Shown: positions 34,401 to 39,849 of the stretch, piece after piece
Numbering within the stretch: position 1 is the stretch's first letter
Layout of the letters: each line of letters starts with the position of its first letter
DNA from: Eublepharis macularius
Taxonomy: Eukaryota; Chordata; Lepidosauria; Squamata; Eublepharidae
Direction: 5' to 3'
Length of the DNA stretch: 64,000 nucleotides
Assembly: GCF_028583425.1 (NCBI RefSeq)
Contig: NC_072801.1
Coordinates: 59,287,766-59,351,765, forward strand
Notes under the pieces: model-generated
What the model was told of the DNA's origin: nothing
The model's database searches: none
The model's input: the letters and a program-made list of their open reading frames with translations, nothing else
Made by a program: the position numbers and the translations under genes

Positions 34401-35326
34401 GAACGTAAGAGCTGTCAGGAGACCATCATCCACTGGGGAAACACCCACAGCCATTTTTAAAAACAGATCTTTTTAGGTCAGCTGCCATGATCATTGGTTG
34501 ACACTTGTGCACTTGTTTACACTTGTAGACAAAAAAGCTCGACCAATAAAAATGATACTCGCTCAAGGGCTCATAGCTGGTTGGCAACTCAACACATGCA
34601 TTTGTAAAAATGTAATAATATAACATAATCACAAACTTTTGAATGATAAAGGATTCTTCCTCATGCTGAATTTTCACTGGGGGAACAGGAGGGAATAGAT
34701 GTTACAAAATCAGATGGTCTCCACCAAGGGTTGCCCGTGCCAGGTTGGGAAATTCCTGGAGATTTGGGGGATGCAGTCTGGGGAGGGCAAGGACCTCGGC
34801 AGGGTATAGTGCCATTGACTCCACCCTCCAAAGGAGCCATTTTCTCCACGGGAACTGATCTCTGTATTCTGGAATTTGAGTGTAATTTGGGGGGGGGATC
34901 TCCAGGCCCCACCTGGAGGCTGGCATATAATCTCCCCTCCATCACCCAAGATTGGGCTTCATTTATGTGTGTCCCTATCAGAACAACAGTTGTAAGAAAC
35001 TATCTGTGCCGCCTGCTACAAAGCTATATTTATTCCTTGGGTACTCCGGACAAGCCAGAACTGCATAGACAGGTCTTCTGACAGCAGCCTTGCAAGTGTG
35101 TTATTCAACGCAAATGACCTCAGGGTGTGGATTAAAAACATGATAGCTACCACCTAGAGGCATTTCTTGCCCTTCCAGGATGGGCAGGACAGAATTAGCT
35201 CAATAGGGATTATGAAGAAAGGAAGCACACTCTCACACACAAGCCCATACAAATACAGCACAACAGCTCCCAAACTTACGTATCAGGTCTGGGAGATGGT
35301 TGCATTGGAGCAGGATCCAACTGCAT
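4442..35326 (-). CDS. TULP2: TULP2, tubby-like protein 2 (14 coding exons, 555 aa)
   Basis: Tubby-family protein; family members bind PI(4,5)P2 through the C-terminal beta-barrel and IFT-A through an N-terminal helix. Coding exons (high to low): 35326-35280, 24831-24780, 23545-23389, 21702-21589, 18366-18259, 16815-16714, 14838-14659, 13694-13564, 13178-13035, 11851-11739, 10099-9985, 8027-7929, 7844-7673, 4575-4442. All junctions are GT-AG and in phase. Residues about 20-60 hold the basic helix ending [10 protein letters not shown]; residues 90-297 are low-complexity and acidic; residues 298-555 are the tubby domain, with [15 protein letters not shown] (the phosphoinositide-binding stretch), [14 protein letters not shown] (a tubby signature) and a C-terminal FDGKLACE. 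Human TULP2, as I remember it, is about 520 aa. The TULP2 name (rather than TUB, TULP1 or TULP3) rests on adjacency to NUCB1 and on TULP2-like wording such as IEAFVLKP and GKVRSNV. Upstream untranslated exons were not found. Confidence 0.92.
6378..6650 (+). repeat. interspersed repeat with internal tandem (GTGGTTCTCGAAAG)
   Basis: A 35-40-bp unit (CTGACAAAG...GTTCTCGAAAG) repeats about three times between inverted ends (CACCTTTAAGACTAACC and AAAGGTGCTACCGGG). A family common in reptiles; class unknown. Confidence 0.65.
6776..6905 (+). mobile_element. GGTTGCCA-family MITE, 3' truncated
   Basis: TAGGGTTACCAACTCCAGG start, broken off after the CATCCTCCAAAA part. Inside the 4849-7371 element, hence younger than it. 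Confidence 0.7.
7673..7844 (-). CDS. TULP2: TULP2 coding exon 13
   Basis: A 172-nt exon, residues 455-511 plus one base. It begins [18 protein letters not shown] and contains [14 protein letters not shown], one of the tubby-family signatures. Confidence 0.96.
7929..8027 (-). CDS. TULP2: TULP2 coding exon 12
   Basis: A 99-nt exon, residues 422-454, phase 0 at both ends: [20 protein letters not shown] then [10 protein letters not shown]. Strong tubby match. Donor GTGAGT. Confidence 0.96.
8200..8975 (+). repeat. tRNA-derived SINE split by an inserted DNA element
   Basis: The left part 8200-8269 (GTGGTTAGAGAGTCAGAC) and right part 8815-8975 (AGCTCACTGG..., CCTCTCAGCCTAACTTGC) belong to one SINE; 8270-8809 is the insertion. 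Confidence 0.7.
8270..8809. mobile_element. inverted-end DNA element, copy 1
   Basis: The terminal stretch GTTATCTGGGGACACTCAAG near 8290 and its complement CACTTGAGCGTCCCTAGGTAC near 8768 are inverted repeats. It lies inside a tRNA-type SINE that resumes at 8815. The pentamer CTCAG occurs at both borders (8265-8269, 8810-8814) and may be the target duplication. Confidence 0.7.
9329..9510 (-). repeat. 5S-derived SINE
   Basis: The tail GTGCCGTCAAATCACAATTG is at the left; GGTCTCCCATCCAAG and CTGAGATCTGATGAGATTGG (antisense 5S head) are at the right. In TULP2 intron 11. Confidence 0.78.
9985..10099 (-). CDS. TULP2: TULP2 coding exon 11
   Basis: A 115-nt exon, residues 383-421. It encodes [17 protein letters not shown] and [11 protein letters not shown], canonical tubby-domain strands. 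The surrounding 245-residue open frame is accidental read-through into intron. Confidence 0.95.
10755..11594. mobile_element. inverted-end DNA element, copy 2 (interrupted by the solo LTR)
   Basis: Ends TTACGAAGTACCTAGGGAC...CTCAAGTG and its complement near 11594. Without the LTR it is about 430 bp. It matches 8270-8809 in reverse orientation over most of its length, including the GCAAATCTTGACAGTTTCTC part. No coding capacity, so non-autonomous. Superfamily not assigned. Confidence 0.75.
11161..11563 (+). mobile_element. solo retroviral LTR (403 bp)
   Basis: Begins TGTCATG and ends TCTGACA, a short inverted pair with TG...CA. It is flanked by the five-base duplication CTCTT (11156-11160, 11564-11568) and has no internal sequence. 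It sits inside an older inverted-end element whose sister copy at 8270-8809 shows the empty site. The family is unknown; a 5-bp duplication fits several retroviral and gypsy-like groups. Strand is a guess. Confidence 0.8.
11739..11851 (-). CDS. TULP2: TULP2 coding exon 10
   Basis: A 113-nt exon, residues 346-382 plus two bases. It encodes [20 protein letters not shown], the PI(4,5)P2-binding basic stretch of the tubby domain, followed by [17 protein letters not shown]. Confidence 0.96.
11852..13034. other. TULP2 intron 9
   Basis: Beyond the SINE-like repeat at 12488 and a LINE-like tail near 12685-12748 nothing is recognised. Confidence 0.5.
12488..12690 (+). repeat. SINE-like repeat, third family (diverged)
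   Basis: GTTCTCAGTGGTAAAGCACA head, GAGACCCTGGAGAGCC and GATAATACTGAACTGGATGG body. Confidence 0.6.
13035..13178 (-). CDS. TULP2: TULP2 coding exon 9 (tubby domain starts)
   Basis: A 144-nt exon, residues 298-345, phase 0 at both ends. It begins [15 protein letters not shown] and includes [13 protein letters not shown], the conserved opening of the tubby beta-barrel, ending [10 protein letters not shown]. Confidence 0.95.
13564..13694 (-). CDS. TULP2: TULP2 coding exon 8
   Basis: A 131-nt exon, residues 254-297. An acidic run ([16 protein letters not shown]) just before the tubby domain. Of its three frames only one is free of stops, and it is the frame that matches both neighbours. Donor GTAAGA. 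Confidence 0.82.
14358..14563 (+). mobile_element. GGTTGCCA-family MITE
   Basis: TAGCATTGCCAGCTCC to GTTAGCAACCCTA; decayed flanking duplication. In TULP2 intron 7, adjacent to exon 7. Confidence 0.8.
14659..14838 (-). CDS. TULP2: TULP2 coding exon 7
   Basis: A 180-nt exon, residues 194-253 plus one base. Ser/Glu/Pro-rich linker containing [20 protein letters not shown] and ending PRERMLVHR. Acceptor gtttag, donor GTAAAT. Confidence 0.82.
14901..15089. mobile_element. palindromic CpG-rich MITE, Harbinger-like
   Basis: 189 bp. Arms of about 75 bp are near-perfect inverted copies (GGATCGCGAC..., CATGTTCCGGATCG), around a centre rich in CGCG. Flanked by CAG at 14898-14900 and 15090-15092. The many intact CpGs suggest a recent arrival. 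No coding capacity. Confidence 0.75.
15093..16526. other. TULP2 intron 6, unassigned
   Basis: No repeat that I recognise, and no conserved reading frame. Confidence 0.45.
16527..16662 (-). repeat. tRNA-derived SINE, partial
   Basis: The minus-strand head CCAACATGGTGGTTAGAATG and B box GGCCCAGATTCGAACCCCC lie beside TULP2 exon 6. Confidence 0.7.
16714..16815 (-). CDS. TULP2: TULP2 coding exon 6
   Basis: A 102-nt exon, residues 160-193 plus one base ([17 protein letters not shown]...). Low-complexity linker. Acceptor ctgcag, donor GTGAGA. The phase agrees with exons 5 and 7. Confidence 0.78.
16816..18258. other. TULP2 intron 5
   Basis: Two similar stretches near 17459-17530 and 17860-17920 (CCTTTCCTGCTGCAGATCCCC versus CCTTTCCTGTTGCAGATCCCC) are direct repeats of unknown origin; a G13 run is at about 17796. 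Confidence 0.5.
18259..18366 (-). CDS. TULP2: TULP2 coding exon 5
   Basis: A 108-nt exon, residues 124-159 plus one base. It reads [15 protein letters not shown] then a lysine-rich stretch with GWQAKKRD. Human TULP2, from memory, has a comparable acidic stretch followed by a KGWQA motif, which supports orthology. Confidence 0.85.
18479..18744. mobile_element. fold-back hAT-like MITE with perfect 8-bp duplication
   Basis: Starts CAGGGCTTTTTTTC and ends AAAAAAGCCCTG. Flanked by CTCATACC on both sides (18471-18478, 18745-18752). The inner arms (GATCTCCAGACAGAGGGGAG and its complement) fold around a GC-rich centre. 266 bp, non-coding. Confidence 0.88.
19533..19933. mobile_element. fold-back hAT-like MITE, second copy
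   Basis: Same family as 18479-18744: CAGGGCTTTTTTTCAGC to AAAAAAAGCCCTG, with an extra 130 bp near the right end. Target duplication GTTACCTG at 19525-19532 and 19934-19941. It landed at the outer tip of the hairpin that follows. Confidence 0.88.
19934..20145. repeat. 98-bp-arm hairpin (96/98 matches, 16-nt loop)
   Basis: The left arm 19934-20031 and right arm 20048-20145 are inverted copies with two mismatches by eye. The loop is AT-rich. Flanking AATG extends the match past the MITE inserted to its left. The origin is unknown: it could be a palindromic transposon or an inverted duplication. Confidence 0.85.
20684..20912 (+). mobile_element. GGTTGCCA-family hAT-like MITE with perfect 8-bp duplication
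   Basis: TAGGGTTGCCA at the start and TGGCAACCCTA at the end. Target duplication GATTTGGG (20676-20683, 20913-20920). 229 bp. This copy, with 43166-43373, defines the borders of a family that occurs at least eleven times in this window. Confidence 0.88.
21262..21440 (+). repeat. SINE-like repeat, third family
   Basis: B-box-like CCCAGGTTCAGTCCCCGG, GACAATACTGACCTTGATGG, ending AAGGCGGCTTCAAGTGTTCG. Upstream of TULP2 exon 4. Confidence 0.65.
21589..21702 (-). CDS. TULP2: TULP2 coding exon 4
   Basis: A 114-nt exon, residues 86-123 plus one base, in the variable linker ([17 protein letters not shown]). It is recognised by phase, splice sites and position rather than by conserved sequence. Phase 2 in, phase 1 out, compatible with both neighbours. 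Confidence 0.75.
22385..22446 (+). repeat. (CT)n(CA)n microsatellite
   Basis: About 33 bases of CT followed by about 29 bases of CA. In TULP2 intron 3. Confidence 0.95.
22447..23388. other. TULP2 intron 3, unassigned
   Basis: No element or conserved frame recognised. Confidence 0.45.
23389..23545 (-). CDS. TULP2: TULP2 coding exon 3
   Basis: A 157-nt exon, residues 34-85 plus one base. It encodes the strongly basic [20 protein letters not shown] segment, the conserved N-terminal block of TUB-family proteins (the IFT-A-binding region in TULP3). Confidence 0.93.
23546..24779. other. TULP2 intron 2, unassigned
   Basis: No element or conserved frame recognised. Confidence 0.45.
24780..24831 (-). 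CDS. TULP2: TULP2 coding exon 2
   Basis: A 52-nt exon encoding residues 16-33, ending FRKQKLEFQ. This matches the RQQKLDRQ-type helix start seen in TUB and TULP3. Acceptor ttctag, donor GTACCT. Confidence 0.88.
25192..25368 (-). repeat. 5S-derived SINE
   Basis: GTTTTCAAGGCAAGAG body, antisense 5S head CCTGCTTAGCTTCTAAAACC, ends GGTCAGGGC. Confidence 0.78.
25821..26046 (+). repeat. DIRS right inverted terminal repeat
   Basis: About 226 bp at the element's 3' end, inverted to the left repeat. It is longer at its tip by about 30 bases (AAACAGGGTTAACATACC...). DIRS-1 of Dictyostelium also has a slightly longer right repeat, as I recall. Confidence 0.88.
26146..26236. repeat. DIRS internal complementary region
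   Basis: 91 bp. Its left 58 bases are the reverse complement of the right tip (25821-25878), and its right 34 bases match the left tip (31910-31877 read on the minus strand). The two meet at CCCTGTTTTCATC, with a one-base overlap. This head-to-tail image of both ends is diagnostic of DIRS elements and fixes their termini. Confidence 0.9.
26461..28026 (-). CDS. DIRS tyrosine recombinase frame (521 aa)
   Basis: The recombinase domain starts near residue 190 ([20 protein letters not shown], a core-binding helix) and carries the catalytic set expected of the family: the Arg in [12 protein letters not shown], the HSTR box in [10 protein letters not shown], and the nucleophile Tyr in FVRHYAVDV near the end. 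It would integrate the circular DNA form. The first 180 residues overlap the upstream frame. Confidence 0.92.
   Translation of the reverse strand: MPGGHTHLAVGYQERRVAPCYTRGWVRQCPGRCPQQGPFTRPRVGTERRVHWADLPDVGSSGDRRVRHCGDHQGPHVLFQGRERPPLYWGCLPVYVDAGLALHVSSVPLDSQGPVQDRGGRDGLHPGGPLLATAGLVPEAPMAVPTDICQSAPSARPSPEREPSPPRSQEAAPNGLADRSSPIGFTDEVQRVLLNARRPSTRRAYAAKWRRFELWALARGVVPESSPLGVVFEYLCHLRGLGLKASSLKVHLAAISAAHARVEGATVFSHPQSRQFLKGMYNLYPPVSAPVPQWSLSLVLSRLMLSPFEPMATCPLDMLSYKVAFLVAVTSARRVSELSALRSDPPFLVFHPNKVVLRPCLGFLPKVVSAFHLSQDISLPAFFPQPSSKGDKALHSLDLKRALAYYLDRTKEFRTCPHLFVCFGAKDKGNRASSQTLSRWIVTAISKAYSLAGVACPLHVRAHSTRSQASSSALLRGVPLVNICKAATWSSADTFVRHYAVDVNAEQDVSVAKAVLHSLFS
27477..29195 (-). CDS. DIRS reverse transcriptase / RNase H frame (572 aa)
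   Basis: Reverse transcriptase motifs appear in order: [44 protein letters not shown] and the YLDD catalytic box (about residue 148). RNase H follows, with [25 protein letters not shown] and the closing [10 protein letters not shown] near residue 428. The remaining 140 residues are of the type found between RNase H and the recombinase in DIRS elements. Its 3' end overlaps the recombinase frame by 550 nt. Confidence 0.93.
   Translation of the reverse strand: MAELDAEIVSLLAKGAVEELPYEDSVKGFFSRFFLVPKKDGGLRPILDLRGLNAFLKVTKFKMVTLAAVIALLKQGDWFAVLDLKDAYFHVGIRKEHRKYLSFVYRQRVFRYKVLPFGLSTAPRVFTKCVAPVVSFLREEGCTIFPYLDDWLIVAESEPRLVQDIGLVLSTCQRLGLLVNLEKSKLVPSCKVSYIGALLDSVEGKALLPLERARSLRGLVSMFKRNRFQSVRTIQCLLGHMAAATSVVPFARLRMRPLQNWFVRRYDALLHPPSLKFSIPRVILSSLDWWLSDDNLFRGTPFGYQHHDITVTTDASLLGWGAYCGDVSVQDVWSDREKTLHINVLELRAIRFALVSLTALLRNRHVLVQTDNTTAMYYVNQQGGTVSLALCREATLTWQWAIKNGVSLRAIHVAGSDNARADALSRAPLLDHEWELNGECIGPIFRMWGHPVIDVFATAATTKAHTFCSRAGSDPLSIGDAFQFTWMQGLHYMFPPFPLIPRVLCKIEEDGTDCILVAPFWPRQVWFPKLLWLSQRTYVSLPPRQDLLLNGSLVHHDPRKLHLTAWRIVPPR
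29370..31541 (-). CDS. DIRS gag-like protein frame (723 aa)
   Basis: First frame of the DIRS element. The N-terminus has three CxxC pairs within about the first 50 residues (CLQC, CLFC, CKIC), typical of DIRS first proteins. The middle is rich in Arg, Ser and Pro (many SPRP/RSRPSP repeats). A helical part starts near residue 400, and the C-terminus is rich in Gln, Tyr and Arg. The presumed role is RNA binding and particle assembly. Named by position and composition only. Confidence 0.8.
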   Translation of the reverse strand: MPLKMASKALFKHCLQCHTKMAKTDGHELCLFCLGETHNVTACKICQGFTSKARQERKARLNSSLWQKVMSGGAPLPSSKAGPSPSAERHSRAGSVASARSGSKPRPPSASASRAASPAQGPVRPPRSASSTRSDPRPTSEPRIRLPSPRSEPTTGSIPVKPKRSRPRSPSEARSASVPRSSSEPAKKKKKTKHHRSPRPAPQEEVIVLPHTPSPHLDSPEPEELAVPVPDPMAFETVPAEFSSGPEPSPRRRSRPSPALRSPRLEPSPSPRRSRPSPARPSPPAVGRERRRSGDSVRSARSTASQHRQASYLPSPYRCQWEGAPAGFSVSEPRPSTSRSAWAPPPLQVPESQLGSDEEDVESFGGYQSESWSEPSPAEELVPSADSPFEDLRIYADQMARMAKALEMDISSAVPQTKDKLLKRIYGDNPAYVGFPMLEGIEEIVEKVWQVPCDQPPTSKRIEQLYKIKQGTWPALVKHPPPSSLVTEEFNPRRSGHSSVPADKEGKKLDAMGRRQYIVSSLGLRIANYQTIMAGYQLYLWEKLASYTRDLPPEQKAVVSLLQTEAVRLSKQQMNAGSHAADTAARGMASAVVLRRHSWLRSTALSQEVRSRVESMPFEGDSLFSKSTDETLKKKKEDRQTARSLGLAPADKPSSRSRYAPRSGPYHYQGRYQQQRPGYHQYPAYQQRPYPPAQQQRRRRPFKPRQAQQPAQQKDQQGAGRQY
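31712..31910 (-). repeat. DIRS left inverted terminal repeat
   Basis: About 199 bp at the element's 5' end. Read on the minus strand it starts TTCATCTTCGTTC and matches 25850-26046 read on the plus strand almost throughout, including a palindromic, CpG-rich stretch around the two AACGGTC/CAGCGACC motifs. Confidence 0.9.
31911..32849. other. TULP2 intron 1, unassigned
   Basis: Flank of the DIRS element; nothing recognised. Confidence 0.45.
32850..33068 (+). mobile_element. GGTTGCCA-family MITE
   Basis: TAGGGTTGCCACCTCC to GGCGGTCCTA. Near-duplication TTCCTCCT/TTCCCCCT at its borders. Confidence 0.8.
33415..33610 (+). repeat. interspersed repeat, same family
   Basis: TTTCAGGTGCGTAGCCGTG and TTGGTCTGTAGTAGAA start; AGAGTCAAAG/CTCTGACTCTTGAAAGC core; ends ATGCTACTGGACTC. 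Confidence 0.7.
33990..34480 (-). repeat. LINE 3' tail, reverse copy (extent uncertain)
   Basis: (TTTA)n then TGTCATTCATTGTCCACC, TCATTGAGACTCAAGGCGG, the reverse of the endings above; the body to about 34480 is AT-rich and unassigned. Confidence 0.5.
34728..34929 (+). mobile_element. GGTTGCCA-family MITE
   Basis: AAGGGTTGCCCGTGCCAGG start; ends CACCTGGAGGCTGGCAT. Borders approximate. Confidence 0.75.
35280..35326 (-). CDS. TULP2: TULP2 coding exon 1 (start codon)
   Basis: A 47-nt exon. ATG immediately follows the acceptor AG, behind a pyrimidine-rich tract. It encodes [15 protein letters not shown] plus two bases (AC), then donor GTAAGT. Those two bases join the A that opens the next exon to make Thr16, so the phase fits. 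A second in-frame Met at residue 8 is an alternative start. Confidence 0.8.
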
Positions 35327-37776
35327 CTGGCAAGCAGAAGGAAACAGAGGCCTGATGTGAGTTTGTCCTAATTCTGCTTTTACACCCCTGTAGGGAATAG
35401 CACCACCAGGTTCAATTCTCCCCCTGGAGAAAGCATTCCCCCCACCCTCGCTTCCCTCTTCTTTGCCACAGATCCCTAACACCAACCCCGCTTCACTGCG
35501 AATCCAGATGTCCAAAGGCACTTCCAAGAATAATCTTTAAAAGACACGTTTTGTTTAAAATGCTGATAATTCTACCTTTTGATACACGTTAACAGGGCAA
35601 CCAACAATCAATATGAGAAAACGTAGACCCTAAAAACATAAGAACTCAAAAGCATCCTGGCTTTCCTCCTTTACTCACCTTCTTCCCAGTGAACCCAGGT
35701 GTTCTAGCCCCTCAAAGACCAGAAGGTATCAGGCTGAATCCTGCCTTCTGTCTGCAGTTTGGATGCTGCCTTCAGACTGCAGCTGGCAAAAGCAAGCTGG
35801 AGGCAAGTCAGGTCTTCCTCCTCCCCCACCTCCAAAAGCATCAGATTGTCTCTTGTCTTAATCAGCTTTGCCTGTCTTAAGACTCTGCTTTGAAAGGTGC
35901 ATTATGTATGGGGACTCTTGGAGTGGGGGCATGTGAGCAGCTATACGTGATACTGAGCACCATGTGTATATTTACCCTTGCAGATGAGCAAGAGGAAAAC
36001 TGTACATATGTGACAGCAGCTGAAGGGAGTGGGTCAGTGGACACATAAATGTGCATAAACCAGTAAGCTTGCAAACAGCAATGTACATGATCTCATGTGT
36101 GCAAGAAACAAGTTGCCGTTTGTGCGCATGGATGAGTGGATGTAGGAATTCGGGCATCAAGGCAGTTACAGGGCTGTGTGGTTTAAGGGCCCATATTTGA
36201 GTATCAAGTACCTACTATAAGTGTGTAAGCACTTGGGTTAGTAGGGAAAGCTGCAGATTTACCTGCACAAGCAGCATGCAAATACCTATTATGAAAGCAT
36301 GTGTGCAAATGAAAACATACATATGTAGGTGTACAAGCTATCCAGATATGAATTTGCACACAAGAAAATACATCTCCCCACGACATATACCACCAATGTT
36401 AACAATTTTTGGTAGATGCCAATATAAATTTTTCTAAATTGTGGCATTCAAAAAAATTATCTATTAGTGATTATCATCTGCCCACCATTCCATCAGTCCA
36501 GTTTTGGTCCCTTCATTCATTCCTTGTTCATCTTTCAACCATTTCCGTGCCCATCTCCTTAACGGTTCTTCCGTCTTTTGTCTGCCAGCTCACATTGTGA
36601 TTGTTAACTTATCTGTCTGGCTATACTTTATTCTAGCGCATCCATCAGTGGCGGGTGGTGAGGTCTGGAGTTGGTAGGACCGATTTCTTTTGCTAATGCA
36701 TAGTGTGCATCACTCTAACACTTATAGTGATGCATGTGTTCAACACAGATACATTTCTTGTGTGTGCGTGCACACACTTGCATAAACACTGAATACCAAA
36801 CAGAAGCCCTTCACTGACGCTTCCCCTGTAATGTATTTTTCAAAAGCATTACCTGCCACTTTGCAAATGACAACTGATACTAACTTCTAGCATTATCACA
36901 CTAGATTTGATATTTATCTTTTGCGTATTTACATTTTTGTAAATTAATTTAAGCATCCTGAAGCGAGGCTATAACATACCTTTGGAACTGCAAATTCCCA
37001 AAGAAGATGAAGATGTCTCTTTACATTAAAGGTTCAAAGCAACAAAGATTGTATGAAGAACCCTTAAGGTTCAGTTCCTGCTTGACAACCCAGATGGGGA
37101 AATAACTGAAATAGTAGCTAAGTTTCTCTAAAGTGCCATGGCTATACGCCCTGACAAGGAATATTCTGTACTGGTTTTGCTGCACTGTTGCCCTGCTCCT
37201 ATCCGTATTTTAATCTCATTTTGTATGAAGTCTCTGTATTTAAAATTTTATATTTTATATATGCCAATAAAGGCTTGCTTGACTGACTGACTGTGAAGAA
37301 CCTAGCATGAAGCCAACCAGATATCACTTCGCTCAATTTCCCCAAGTAACCTATGTTACATTACTTTTATCATAGTTAATAAAATTATACCAGTGAAGCA
37401 CTTTGAGCACTGAGAAACATTCCCTGAACTCAATACCAGTTCCATAGTAAAATCTTTCCTGCAAAATAAACATACAGAACATACAGACACAACCATTTTG
37501 TCTGTTACTAAGTTACAGAAACACCGCCACCCTGGAAATGAGTGGTTTTGTTTGTTTGTGTTGTTTCACATATTCCTCAGATGTGGAGAATATTTATTGT
37601 AACTTTTCTCTTGCTCAGTGCCTTTCAGTATCATAGTCTCCATATTGGGGGCTGTGTGAGGAAACTATAAAAAGGCAACACTCCCAGGACCTCAGTGAAG
37701 AATATGGAAGCTCACTTGGAAGTTATTCCTGGACAAGCCCTTCTTCATCCCCCAAACATTTTTACACACTGTATTG
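35327..37776. other. upstream of the TULP2 start exon
   Basis: Should contain TULP2 untranslated exons but none could be proved. AT-rich at 36400-37300, where TATATGCCAATAAAGGC and (TTGACTGAC) near 37260 look like a LINE tail. Confidence 0.4.
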
Positions 37777-37802
37777 TCGAAGGCTTTCACGGCCGAAGAA
37801 CG

Positions 37803-38039
37803 ATGGTTGTTGGGGGTTTTCCGGGCTGTATTGCCGTGGTCTTGGCATTGTAGTTCCTCACGTTTCGCCAGCAGCTGTGGCTGGCATCTTCAGAGGTGTA
37901 GCACCAAAAGACAGAGAAAAGACATCTCTGTCTTTTGGTGCTACACCTCTGAAGATGCCAGCCACAGCTGCTGGTGAAACGTCAGGAACTACAATGCCAA
38001 GACCACGGCAATACAGCCCGGAAAACCCCCAACAACCAT
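37803..38039. repeat. 114-bp-arm hairpin made of a known interspersed sequence
   Basis: Arms 37803-37916 and 37926-38039 differ at about two positions and are separated by nine bases. The arm sequence (CAGCCACAGCTGCTGG...GGAAAACCCCCAACAACC) is one I associate with Penelope-like retroelement ends in reptiles, along with the flanking GTCGAAGGCTTTCACGGCC at 37777. The family name is tentative. Confidence 0.75.
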
Positions 38040-38193
38040 TTTTACATACTACCAAACTATTAAAATCTCCACAATTGCTTTCAACAATCTTCTGGAGATT
38101 AATTCTAATTCCACGGAGACTCTATACCAATCTTAGAGGACAGACAAAACTGCACTAATGTATACTTTAAGAACATCCATGCATTTTTCTATC

Positions 38194-38357
38194 CAGGGTT
38201 TTTTTTCTGGGAAAAGAGGTGGCGGAACTCTCAAGAGGAAAATGAGGAAGAAACACATGGGATTCTTTGAAATCATATAATTTTCAAGCACTATTGCCGA
38301 GTATTTCAAGAGGTGCTGGAACTCCATTCCCCCGCGTTCCCCCTGAAAAAAGCCCCG
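38194..38357. mobile_element. short diverged hAT-like MITE, third copy
   Basis: CAGGGTTTTTTTTCTGGG to CTGAAAAAAGCCCCG, 164 bp, lacking the folding core. Near-duplication TTTCTATC/TTTCTACC at its borders. Confidence 0.78.
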
Positions 38358-38551
38358 TTTCTACCTATTAAGAAGGAGTTAATAATGATCATTTCAGATG
38401 TAGCTAGATTAGGCCAGTCAATTAGGCCAGATGAAGGAGCGTTCAGAGGGGATGACACATCTGGCATTTGGAGCTCCTTGGAGGAAAGAGACAGAGATTT
38501 AAACATAATTCCTTGCTGGGAGGGAGAGAGGGAGGGGGACACCTCTCTCTC

Positions 38552-38934
38552 TCCAAGTTGGAAAATTCCTGGAGATTTAGCTAAAGTTACCAGGTCCTCC
38601 ACTTACCCTCCCAGTGTGGCGGAGACCTAGAACTTACTGGTGGTGCCTTCGGGTGCACACATTTCTACTGGGTGCAATGAACTCACTTCTGGAGTGATAT
38701 CATTGCGCCTGGCGAGAGTGCGTCTACTGCGCACTGGCTCAGGAAGTTTTTTGCCTCCTGGGCCTGTTCCCCAGGCCTTCCCCTCCGCTGCCAGCCAGGT
38801 GAGTGGCAGTGGGGAACAGGGGGATTCCCTGCCTGGGGACCTGGGGACCCTAAGAAGTGATTTCTGTCATCTGGAGACAAGTTGTAATTCCTGGAGATTT
38901 CCAGGCCTCACCTGGAGGAGATTGGCAACCCTAC
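38552..38934 (+). mobile_element. composite: GGTTGCCA-family MITE split by another repeat
   Basis: The start CCAAGTTGGAAAATTCCTGG (38556) and end GGAGATTGGCAACCCTA (38934) belong to one MITE. The 260 bases between (GTTACCAGGTCCTCCAC..., TGCGCACTGG) look like a separate interspersed repeat inserted near its middle. Confidence 0.5.
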
Positions 38935-39642
38935 ACTGTGGGCAAATTTACCCATAAGAGCCTAGGCCAGGTGCCTACCTTTCCCTGCACCAACCAGGAA
39001 CCATGACTCTTGCAACTAGAACTAGAGAACCAACCAGGCCTCTTTCCAAAGGAGGGGGGATGTACTCTTCTGAGCTAAGCCTTTTACCCCCTCATACAGC
39101 AGCTGGTTCCTATAGATGGCCCTGCCCTTTTAGAGAAAAACCAGCCAATTGGAAGGAAGTGGTGGCAAGAGGGGACTGCCGTACCTAAGGCTCCCTGGAT
39201 TTAAGTGGTTGAGTAAAAAATAGCCCCACAACAGCTGGCAGCCTTATTAGCCATTGGCTGAAAGCTTGGAGAAGGCGGCCCCAAAAGTGAAAAAAGCAAA
39301 TGGGTCTTCCCTGTCCTAAGAACTATTGCAAGGAAGTCTAATTTTGCAAGCCCCTTCCCCTTGCCATGGCGATGAAAGGACAACTTGAAACTAGAGACTC
39401 ACATGACAGCGGAGCCACAAGAAGAATATCAGAATTAGTCAGGGACTTAGCCTTGGTCACGTAGAAATCTTTAACTGAGCGATTTAATACAATTAAGTTT
39501 TTTATGTGTATTTTTCTTTTTTTTCTATCTTGGAGGGGCCAAGCTCCATTTGTCCCAATGGAGGAATCTCCTCTGGCATCCATGCTTTTCCTTTCTTGCC
39601 TATGTGCTTTCTCCCTCCTTTGTCTGTGATAAAACGGTCTTG

Positions 39643-39848
39643 TTAACTGCTGTCAAGTCCTAGCTGACTTATAGCAACCGTTGCTGGGTTTTTAAAGACA
39701 AGAGACAGTGGCTTGCCATGGCCTGCCTCTGCATTGTGACCATGGTTTTCTTTGGAAGTCTGTTATCCAAGTACTAACCAGGTTTGACTCTGCTTAGCTT
39801 CCAAGATCTGATGAGATCAGGCTTGCCTGGGCTATCCGGGTCAGGGCC
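39643..39848 (-). repeat. 5S-derived SINE
   Basis: Near full length. The antisense 5S head reads CTGCTTAGCTTCCAAGATC and GGTCAGGGC. Confidence 0.8.
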
Positions 39849-39849
39849 A

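Noticed and set aside
35671-35760. A further upstream TULP2 coding exon ending at the GTGAGT near 35677
   Set aside because: The donor looks good, but there is no in-frame ATG and no conserved wording; at most an untranslated exon, unproved.
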